Positions 55,706 through 64,000 of a stretch of 64,000 nucleotides of DNA are shown here, in pieces. The stretch lies in the NCBI GenBank assembly GCA_027625915.1, contig JANTQA010000023.1, positions 4,526,001 to 4,590,000 on the forward strand, in the 5' to 3' direction. Under the pieces are notes generated by a model, which was not told where the DNA came from, made no database searches, and worked only from the letters and a program-made list of their open reading frames with translations. Numbering within the stretch: the first letter of the stretch is position 1; every line of letters starts with the position of its first letter. This DNA is from Anaeramoeba flamelloides (taxonomy: Eukaryota; Metamonada; Anaeramoebidae). Made by a program: the position numbers and the translations under genes.

Positions 55706-56608
55706 TTAATTTTTGTACTCAACATTTGATGGGAGTATATATTCAGAATAAGAATAAGAAGAACTTGAACCGGATTCAGAATCGGACTCGGAACCTGAAT
55801 ATGAGGAATTAACCGATGATGACGAATTACTTAAAACATCTTCAAGGGAAAGCGCCTCCCCGGAGAAATAAAGAACGGCCATTGGAGATAAAGTTTCCTT
55901 GAACAAATTACCCAACTGGAAGTCTGCCTCTAACTGTGTCTGTATTTGCATCATTCTTTCTTCATCTTCATTTTGAGTAATTTTCAAACTCGTAAAAAAA
56001 TGGAAAAAGCTTTTGCAGGGTATGTATTTGCGGTATGTTTTACACCTTCCCGTCGAAATAATTTTTTTGGTAATTTCTTCGATGTTTACAGTCAGCGCTT
56101 GATCCTTTTTCCATTGTATTTTGGTTCCTTCGGTCTTTTCAAGAAATAGATTGTTTGTAATTCCAATTTCTTCAGACAAATAATAAGTTTTTGTTAAAAT
56201 TTTATTGGTAAAATAAGGGTTTTCATCAAAAATAAAATGAAGATGATAACCAAGATCTTCGTTAAATAATTCAACTTGGATGTCCTGTAAATATTGGAGA
56301 CCATATTGATCCCTTTCGCTGATTAAATTACGTGTCATTGGGTGATGTAATAAGACCTTTAACCAAAACAATGGAATTCCTTGCACCTCTTCCTGGGTTT
56401 CTTCACCTTTGATAATTTTACATCGTTTGTCAAAAAGATATTTCATCTTTTGCGAATATTCGTATTGTAATTTTCTTATCTTTTGCTGTAATACATTTTC
56501 AATTAGAGTTGTTTCAAATTGAATTTTTCGAAGTTCTTCGATTCGGTGTAAAACAATAGTTGGCAGGCCAGATAAACACGTATTTGAAATTAAATCTTGG
56601 ACATTGAT
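55706..56608 (-). CDS. Nucleosome assembly protein (NAP1/SET family), main exon
   Basis: Histone chaperone of the NAP family; binds H2A-H2B or H3-H4 and helps nucleosome assembly. The exon starts after an acceptor (aaatatag/ATC) at 56608 and gives 300 residues before TAA. Landmarks: a long amino helix (RIEELRKIQFETTLIENVLQ), YLFDKRCKIIKGEE, GIPLFWLKVLLHHP, DENPYFTNKILTKTYYL, IQWKKDQALTVN, CKSFFHFF, ADFQLGNLFKETLSPMAVLYFSGEA. All follow NAP1 order. The carboxyl tail is Ser-rich with scattered Asp/Glu (SESDSESGSSSSYSYSEY) instead of the usual unbroken acidic tract. The first exon with the start Met is not found; family 1 element 56818-57528 lies just upstream and may sit in the first intron. 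Confidence 0.93.
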   Translation of the reverse strand: MNVQDLISNTCLSGLPTIVLHRIEELRKIQFETTLIENVLQQKIRKLQYEYSQKMKYLFDKRCKIIKGEETQEEVQGIPLFWLKVLLHHPMTRNLISERDQYGLQYLQDIQVELFNEDLGYHLHFIFDENPYFTNKILTKTYYLSEEIGITNNLFLEKTEGTKIQWKKDQALTVNIEEITKKIISTGRCKTYRKYIPCKSFFHFFTSLKITQNEDEERMMQIQTQLEADFQLGNLFKETLSPMAVLYFSGEALSLEDVLSNSSSSVNSSYSGSESDSESGSSSSYSYSEYILPSNVEYKN

Positions 56609-56817
56609 CTATATTTAAAACATCATAATAATAACAATAAATATAATGATAATAACAATAATAGATAGAGGTTGATAGAGACAGGAAGAGATTAATTTTT
56701 ATAAAATAAAAAATAAAATAAAGAAAAAGAGTAATTAGCAATCAAAATTTATCAAAAAAATTGCAATTCAGCACTTTTTTTCGTTATTTATATTTTGATT
56801 TGAATTATTCAAGATTC

Positions 56818-57528
56818 TAAACTATTTTTCAGTCAAAGAGGTCCAGTTGTAATGGGTAAAATACATGTGTTTAAAGGGTTTGCATAAATATTCGAAGAAA
56901 AATTTTATTTTGGAAATTTCCAAAATTGAAATCATTTTTTCACATTTTTGCACATTTTACATTTTTATTTTTCGATTTTTTTTTTAAAAACATAATTCAG
57001 TTGCAAAATTTTTTTTTATTGCAAGATCAATAGTCACTTGGTAAAAATGTGTTATTTTAAGGTTATTGAAACCATGTAAATGATTGTTGAGAAATCATAT
57101 TGATTTATATTGCAATTCAATTTCGATCTTTGATCTTGATATTTGTTTAGTAAATGTGAAAAATTTTCACTTCATTTTCATTTCCTTTTTCAAATAGAGA
57201 CCACAAATACCAACACACTTCGTTTGGGGGCTTGATTTCTAAAAGAAAAGTCTGTAAAATGAAGTGAAAAATGTTTCATATTTATTATTCAAATACCAGT
57301 AGAAGTTCAAAACGAACATTGTTGTTTTTCTCAATAGGGCCCGAAGAATTTGAGTTTTTCAATTTTTAAGAAAATTTATTGATTAATTAGTTTTCTTTCA
57401 GACATATATCAACAATTCTTTGATGTGTATTATTCTCTTTATTTCTTATTTGTTCTTCAAAGGTCAATTATATAAAATAATTGATATTCGAAAAAAACGT
57501 TGGGCCCCTTTGACTGAAACAGAGTTTA
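56818..57528 (-). mobile_element. Family 1 TIR element, near-complete inverted copy
   Basis: A 711-bp element inverse to 1423-2122 with long nearly identical blocks, for example gagaccacaaataccaacac and aaaacgaacattgttgtttt. Termini: TAAACTATTTTTCAGTCAAA on the left and the inverse of TAAACTCTGTTTCAGTCAAA on the right. Confidence 0.85.
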
Positions 57529-57789
57529 TTAACAATTGGGTGCGCTTTTACAATAAAGTCTCACAAGAACATCAAATTTCACAATTTTAAATAATCTTTA
57601 TCAAGTGGATTTAAATTCAATTATATTCTTTTGATCAAATACTTGACATAAATTTTTATTCATCATTCTCTATTTTTCTTTAAAGTCACTCTTTATGATT
57701 TATAAATGCTTTTTAAATTTGTTTTGTATTATTTTTTTTTCTTCAAATTATTTTTAGGAAAAAAAACATGTCTTTGTGTGGAGTAATTA

Positions 57790-58260
57790 TAAACTAAAAT
57801 TCAAAATTTTCCACACAGCTAAAAAGTTACAAACAATCACAATAATACAATTTCATTCAAATTGGAGATAATTTTGATTTTTGTAAAATATGAAAATCAT
57901 TTTTTCATCTTTTAGTTTTTGTTTTCATTTCATTGTTTGAATTACGTAATTTGTTTTGTTCGATCAAATTTTTTTTGAACAATTGATATTATGTTAAAGT
58001 TGAGTTGTTCCAAAGAAAAGAACTCAAATAAAATTAGTTGGTAGTATCTAACCATTGGATCGATCAATTTTCCTAATAGAATTTAAACAAATTTACTAAT
58101 GTATTTTTTTGTTTTGCTCTCTCCAAAAATTTTTAACACATCCATGATTTATTTGTATTGATAATTATTTATTTATTGTTTTGTGAGTATTGTAATTTAT
58201 AAACAAGTGTTAACATTTCAATTAGTGAACGGTTATAATTTGGTAAATATTCTTGAATTG
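57790..58260 (+). repeat. Dispersed repeat F/K, unoccupied copy
   Basis: Matches 43165-43229 joined to 43723-44100 without the intervening MITE, so it preserves the pre-insertion arrangement (caatttcattcaaattggag). Followed by AT-rich DNA without a credible gene to 58760. Confidence 0.7.
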
Positions 58261-58759
58261 ATTAAATAAGGTTTTTTTTTTTCACAAATCGAATTTTGGT
58301 GTGTTAAAAATTTTGAATTGGGGTTTATTTGGTTTTCGTTCTGTTTTTATTTTTTATATAACAAAAATAAAAACACCAATTAGTTTCGCTTCTGCCATTA
58401 TTATTGAAATAACAAATAAACGTTTTAAATATATTTTAAATTTTCACTGTTATTATATTTTTCAAATTAGAAAAGGTTTAAAATAAATTGATGAATTTCA
58501 TCTAAAGATAAGAAAGATTAACCAAATATGATTTGTATATCGAATCTTATTATCATTGTTTTTTTATTTCCTTTTATATTTGAAAGGCTTGAGAACTCTG
58601 GATTACATTATTTTGATTTTTTAACTTTTTTCAAGATTTGAAAGGGGTTTTCAATGAAAACAAAACTATTTTTGAAAAATGTTGACTAACTTTATAATGT
58701 TAATGGAGAGTGGTTTTGTGGGGTTTTATCTTTGTATTCTTATCAAAAAAATATTTTCA

Positions 58760-58820
58760 AATTTCTAATAAGGTGAAATTTTTGTTTTTTCTTTTCTTTT
58801 TTCTTTTTTCTTTTTCATTT

Positions 58821-58860
<40 letters not shown>

Positions 58861-59251
58861 CAATTTTTAAAAATTAAGACAAGTTGAAAAAAATAACTTT
58901 CTTCGAAAAGACAAATAATCACGAAGAAAAATAAGACTATGTAATGTCTTTTAAAATGTATATTTATTGATAATCAAAAAATTTTATTATTAACTTTTTT
59001 TCATTGAAAGTTCAGAAATCAAAAATCTGTAATGCTAATTTGTAAAATTGTGATTCACTTTTTTTTAAGTTTTTTATTTTTTTTTTGACTTGACTTTTTA
59101 AAATATCAGGCTTTTGTCTATTTAGAATAATTCAAAAGCGAATTATTAATAAGATTTAATTATTGGTTGTTCTTGAATACTAAAAGAACTAATATATATT
59201 TTTTTTCAATTTATTATTTCAGATGAGTCACAATTTTTGAAATGGAGTTTA
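58760..59251. repeat. Family 2-related fragment with a 39-T run
   Basis: It shares with 21777-22351 the layout of a C/T-rich tract, a slightly modified aagtcaagt/agacaagtt gaaaaaa block, ctatgtaat, and the end gaaatggagttta. The poly-T run occupies 58822-58860. The left terminus was not identified. Confidence 0.45.
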
Positions 59252-59462
59252 TTTGATGATTTTAAAAAAAAATTGAGAAACTGTACAACATTTTGAAATA
59301 TCAGTATGAGATTAGGAAGAACTTTCGAATCTAATGACCTTCTAATGTTTTCAAAAATAACTTAAAGCAGTAGTTTGAGTATAAAGGGGGAAATTGGCCA
59401 TTTTGAAAATCATTTTTTTATTATTTTAAATGAGTATTTCAAAATTAGTTAAAGCATAAATT

Positions 59463-59633
59463 ATGTTCAATATTCACGTAGGCAACAAATTTCGAGAACT
59501 GAGAAAAATGTTAAAAATGGGAAACAGTTCTGATTTATTAGAAATGTTGATGGCTGAATCGTATGAACACAAAAAAACCCAATTTGAAAATTTTTTGATA
59601 AGAAAAGAAAAGAAAAAAAAAGAAAAGCAAGGT
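59463..59633 (+). CDS. Small ORF of 56 codons, unknown
   Basis: ATG at 59463 opens a frame reading MFNIHVGNKFRELRKMLKMG then NSSDLLEMLMAESYEHKKTQ and a basic KEKKKKEKQG end. The amphipathic, Glu/Lys/Met-rich composition is protein-like and unlike the Phe/Ile-rich frames around it. It could be an exon (CAAG/GTTAGC at the end is a possible donor) or an element remnant. I do not recognise it. Confidence 0.25.
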
Positions 59634-60448
59634 TAGCTCGCAAAAGAAAAATTAAAGAACATTTTTTTTTTCTGGAAAATTGACCGGAAATGTTAATTAT
59701 GGCCATATTTTTCTTTTGTATTGGTACTACTACTTTAACATAAAATTTATTTTTTAAATGATGTAGTGTTTTTTATCATGTATTTTCCATTCAGGACAAT
59801 GGAAGCACCTTTTAAATATTTTCTCAGTTTTGAGTTTTATAAACAAATTTGAATGAACTAAAAGAGTCTAAGAAAAATTTTTTTTTACTTTATTGAAGAA
59901 TTTATAAGAGAAATTTCAATTTACTTTTCCAGAATTAACAGACTTTTACATTAGCTCGGTAAATGTTTGTTTAATGTTTGAAAAATTGGCTCTTTGATCT
60001 AAAATTCAAGCAATCCAAGCGAACAAATTAAAGAAAAAACGTAAAAATTTACATTTTTCGAATATTTTTGATGAAATTATTGTTTTTTACTTCAGTCCTT
60101 TTTCAAATCCAAAAATGAAACAATAACCCCAAAAAAAACAAACCAAACTTAAAAAGATAAACAAAGATGGGAAATCTAAAAAAACAAAATTAATCAATAT
60201 AAAACTGTTTATTAATACAACAGCAAATATAGGTTGTTGGTCAACTAGACCAAGGTGTAAATGCTTATCTTTTTAAACAGATGAATTTTCATTGGAAGTA
60301 TATGAGTTGTTATTTTATTATTAAAATGTTAATTCCTAACACAAAATAGTTTCTGGATCAGTGGTTAAGAAAACAATGATAATGTTGTTTTTTTGTTTGA
60401 ATTTGTGAAAGATTGATGTTCTGTGAACAGAAATTATATTAACAGTAT

Positions 60449-60915
60449 AGTAGTGAAAAAAAATACCTGAAAAGATTTTTAATCATTAATATTCGAAAAA
60501 TTGTTGTTTAATTTCTTTTATTTAAAATCAAATCCTTTTATTTAAGAATCAAACTTTTTAAAATTATAACTCGCCCACTTATTAGAATGAATGATTAATG
60601 AAATTATCCTTGTTCAAAACGCTATTCAGTCAATCAAAAAACAATAAGAATAAAAATTATCATTTTCCATACTCTTGTAAACCTCTAAAAAATCTGATTG
60701 TTTTTCAAAAAAATAGGTTTTGTTTCTTATGCTATCAAACAAATACTTGAGTATTCTAGAGATACCCACTTTAATGAACTTTAGGTTGGTTTATTACTTT
60801 GTTCATAAAAAATTTGGTTATTTATAAAAAGGATTTGATTTAAAATATTTGCAATTTCACAACAATTTTCCATATATTAAAAATTAAAAATCTTTTCAGG
60901 TATTTTTTTCACCAC
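60449..60915. mobile_element. MITE family P (copy 2)
   Basis: A 467-bp element. The left end reads AGTAGTGAAAAAAAATACCT then gaaaagatttttaat; the right end is the inverse (attaaaaatcttttcaggta then tttttttcaccac). Interior agrees with 43230-43722, allowing for divergence. Confidence 0.85.
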
Positions 60916-61472
60916 AATAAACAGATCTTGCCTCAAAATAAAAATACAAGAAGACCTTGGTTTTTATTGTTGAAAATATTTAAATTGGAATTGCTGGCAC
61001 TTGGTTGATTGTGTGGCAAATGTACGATTCACACTTTCACAAAGACTATTTTGCTCTCTTCATTTTGATGAAAAATCGATTTATTTCGAAAACAAAGAAA
61101 CTTTTGTTTTTCATTTGTTTATTTGTGTTTTTTTATCATTGTTCTGATTCACCAACAGACTTAGCAGATGTTATAAAGTTGATCTGCGGTGAAATTTTTA
61201 AAATTGCAGAAAATAGTAATTTTTTTCAAATGTATCAATTGTGTTCGGGATTGCATATTCCAATTTTTGTGGAACGAAAAGTTGTCTGAAATCCCCAAAA
61301 AAAAAAAAAAAAAAATGTGAAAGAAGGTTGAAAGATTTGGTTCCAAAAGATAGTTATGGATTGAATACCTAAAAAACACATTCCCCAATACTAAAATAAC
61401 ATAAAGAAACGATTGTGAAAGACTTGAACATGAAAAAACTTTATTAATATTTAAAAAGTAAAGGGACAACCA

Positions 61473-61493
61473 TCAAGGTATAAAAATCTCAAA

Positions 61494-61529
<36 letters not shown>

Positions 61530-61968
61530 TTACATCATTCATGTTGTTCAATTCATATTCGTCTTCATCCTCAGAGACTTCGTCTGAATACTCTTCTCTT
61601 AAAATAATTTGTTTGTTTTCATTTGAAATTTTTCTTGTCTTATTGTTGTTTAAAACATTTTCTTGGTTTTGTTTTTCATTTTTAGTGCAATTACCCATTT
61701 CAATGGTTTTAACGTTTTGTTTTTTTTTACCCTTAAGTGGTGTTGACAATTTCCTGAGCATTTTCTTCGATTTGCGTTTCTTTAAGGAGTGGTTAACATT
61801 TAAACGTCCTTGTTGATCTAGCTTTGATGGAGATTTCATAAGTTCGCCACTCGATTGCTTTTTTTTAAGATCTTTGAGTGTTTTTTTAAATTTGTTCTTT
61901 TTGCTCCTGATTTGTTGTTTTGTCTCAGGTTGAAAGTTAAATGTTGTTCGTTTTTTTTTTTGAGACAT
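61473..61968 (-). CDS. Small basic Lys-rich protein, unknown function
   Basis: Start Met chosen at 61968 (MSQKKKRTTFNFQPETKQQI), the first ATG followed by protein-like sequence; the longer upstream frame is Phe/Ile-rich and not credible. It reads about 145 residues: strongly basic with clustered Lys (KKNKFKKTLKDLKKK, LKKRKSKKMLRKL), then an acidic end (EEYSDEVSEDEDEYELNN). Such a basic body with an acidic tail is common in nucleolar and ribosome-biogenesis factors, but I recognise no family. GTAATC at 61533 followed by 31 or more T and GAG at 61488 suggests a 46-nt intron, after which the frame ends IFIP stop. If unspliced the frame would run into poly-Phe. An AATAAA-like signal lies near 61443. 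Confidence 0.65.
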
Positions 61969-63040
61969 TTTTGTTCTTTGTTTGTTGTTTTCTTCAAAAT
62001 TAGAAATACTAAACAAAATTGTTTTGGGGAGAGAACAAAAAAAAATGATTTTGGTTTTCAGAGAAAAATACAAAAGAACAATCAAAAACACATTAATCCT
62101 ATCAACAAGATAAATCAACTTGTTAAAGGAGCAAATTCAAAAAGTAACTTAATTTGAGGTTGAGGTTTTTATGGTACTAATAGATTTTTTAATTGAAGAG
62201 TTAATAGACTTTTGTTAGAAATTTGATTTTTTATGGATCTTAAGCCACAACTATCTTTTGGAATAAATTCTTTCAACCTTCTTTATGGTATTTGTTTTTT
62301 TTTTCATCAGGAAAACTTTTTTTGGATAAAAAAGGAATTTTTTTGTTTACCAAGACTTTTTTAATTCTATTACAGAGAGTTAATAAACATATTTGTATTC
62401 TTTTTTTATTCCTATCTCATAAATTGATTACCTGTCCTGAAATTGGTTTTTTTATAGTAGACACTTGATCTATGTTTGTAAAATAAAATCTCATCCGAAA
62501 ATCAGAGTTTATGTTTCATCGTCAAAATCAAAGAAAAACTTTGACAAAAAATAACCTATATCTGAGATTTTGGTAGCCACTTAACAAATGGTTTACAAAA
62601 CAATGTGCTATTCATTTCAAAAAAAAAATTAAAAGATAAAAAAGTAATTTTTATTAAAAATTTTATGAAAAAACAATAATTTGTAATAATTATTTTGATT
62701 GTAAAAAACATATTCCAACAATTTTATATGTTTGTCCTATCATATTTTTTAATGAAACTAGGTTAGTTTTACATTTCCGTCTTCAATAAACCACCAATGT
62801 TATTTCCTTCTTTGGTAGTATATTTTTTTTACCTTAAACTTTCGTTACTTCAACAAGTTAATCTGGTTAGACTTTATCGTTAATGTTCTAAAATCTATAT
62901 CAACATAAACATAAAGAAATAATACATGAACTGATATATAGATCTACTTTTAAATTCAACCTTCAAAAATCTAAATCTTCTTATTTGGTTAAACACTATC
63001 CTGAAAAAATTGTTTTCATAAAATATTAAACATGTACGAA
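61969..63040. other. AT-rich non-coding DNA
   Basis: No exon or repeat pair could be supported. This includes the upstream region of the small basic-protein gene. Confidence 0.35.
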
Positions 63041-63049
63041 TTTTACACT

Positions 63050-63333
63050 TTATAAATTTTTTCACTTATAATAAACATTATTGGTTAATAATTGAGCTTG
63101 GATCAAAAAATATTGATTGTGATATTTGATAAAACAAGTTGGAAAATCCAATTTTTCGAGTTTCTATTATTATTTTTTTTCAATTCTAATAGGATAAGAA
63201 TTAGAAAACTTTTTTGCTTCTAGTTAAGAGTTTATTTTCTTAGATTTTAAAGGTATTGTAAATCTGACGAATATCATTCTAAAAAGTAATCAATTATTGG
63301 GGGTATTAAAGAATTATCTGTTCTATTAAAATG

Positions 63334-63372
<39 letters not shown>

Positions 63373-63425
63373 TTTTTCATTGGGTGTTTGTTAATTTTCG
63401 AAATAAAAAGAAAATTTCAATTTTT
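63050..63425. repeat. Dispersed repeat H (copy 2)
   Basis: Aligns with 9870-10210 over most of its length. A (TA)n run at 63335-63369 replaces part of the segment present in copy 1. Confidence 0.55.
63335..63369. repeat. (TA)n microsatellite
   Basis: About seventeen TA units. Confidence 0.9.
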
Positions 63426-63546
63426 TTTTTTTAATTTCTGAAATTATTAAAAACCTAAGTACTTAACATTCCAGATAATTTTTTATTATTAATTTTCAAT
63501 ATAAAACGAAAATTAAATAAATTTCTGGTTTATTTCTAACTATTGT

Positions 63547-63950
63547 GGAAAAAAAGTGAAACATGGAAAAAAAGTGAAACACGGTTTTTAATTGGGAACA
63601 TTACTGAAAATGAAAAGTAAAATCAATAAAAAGAATTAACCAATTAACTTCGAATAATAACCCATTATATTATTTTCAATCAACCCAACAAATACAATTT
63701 AAATCTGCTTGATTTATCGAAATAAGTCGTGTAGTTTTAGAGATCTCAAAAATAGTCAATTTTTTGAACAAATTTTTAATAATTAATCAATCAAAGAAAA
63801 ACTCCAGACTAAAAGATAGTATTTAAAAAACTGTTATTGTGGTGAATACTTAATTATGTCTTTATTTATTTATTTATTCTTTTTTTCATTGATCTTACTT
63901 TTCATTTTCAGTAATGTAACCAATTAAAAAGCATGTTTCACTTTTTTTCC
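63547..63950. mobile_element. GGAAAAAAAGTGAAACA-family element (copy 2)
   Basis: The left end has two tandem units of ggaaaaaaagtgaaaca followed by cggtttttaattgggaaca; the right end is a single inverse unit (gtttcactttttttcc). The interior agrees closely with 25070-25350 (atagtcaattttttgaacaa, atttttaataatt.atcaatcaa, ctgttattgtg.tgaatact). Confidence 0.85.
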
Positions 63951-64000
63951 AAAACGGTAAAATTAAAAAAAAACCACGTTGGGTTTTCTAGAAAAATCAA

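Noticed and set aside
61005-61289. 94-codon plus-strand frame with a hydrophobic stretch
   Set aside because: Phe/Lys/Ile-rich middle, no family resemblance, and next to a MITE; probably chance. The downstream part (DSPTDLADVIKLICGEIFKI) looks somewhat protein-like, so it is not fully excluded.

Overview
The window is very AT-rich eukaryotic nuclear DNA, almost certainly from a protist. It has spliceosomal GT-AG introns, TAA stops at the end of every well-supported gene, and long runs of K/E/N/Q/S low complexity in its proteins. Genes are sparse, and most of the sequence is repeat-derived. The (NE)n, (KE)n and poly-K proteins and the AT bias would fit an amoeboid or flagellate lineage such as Anaeramoeba, but that is inference; nothing here fixes the genus.

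Five well-supported housekeeping genes all lie on the minus strand. They are a V-ATPase a-subunit (12992 to 2450, at least six exons), an MBOAT lysophospholipid acyltransferase (26856 to 18476, four exons, complete 482-residue reading frame), a TRIP12/UFD4-type HECT ubiquitin ligase (35801 to 29961, one 1946-codon exon), a Rab21-like GTPase (52324 to 46398, five exons, 224 residues) and a NAP1-family histone chaperone (main exon 56608 to 55706, first exon not found). A small basic, Lys-rich protein of unknown function lies at 61968 to 61473. On the plus strand there is one clear low-complexity exon (42041 to 42764, SR repeat then K/Q-rich) whose upstream exons I could not find.

The rest is a dense collection of mobile-element copies. 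There is a 5'-truncated LINE with an exact 16-bp target-site duplication (15708-16960). A clan of TIR elements shares the terminus TAAACT..TTTCA..AAAGGGG, and its main family has five copies plus a fragment. Other elements are a hAT-like element with subterminal repeats, long-TIR foldbacks, short TA-flanked MITEs, a family ending in GGAAAAAAAGTGAAACA, and several 0.3-1.1 kb dispersed repeats without visible coding capacity. Many of these copies sit inside introns: the V-ATPase, MBOAT and Rab21 introns reach 3.4-4.5 kb because of them, while candidate introns of 45 and 46 nt occur in the V-ATPase gene and in the small basic-protein gene.

Functionally the genes are unrelated endomembrane and housekeeping functions (organelle acidification, phospholipid remodelling, ubiquitination, endosomal traffic, chromatin assembly). 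I see no operon-like grouping, CRISPR array, rRNA or tRNA. The most notable features are the transposon-filled introns, an intron that splits the codon of the essential V-ATPase arginine, and a nested MITE insertion whose empty site survives in a second copy of its host repeat.
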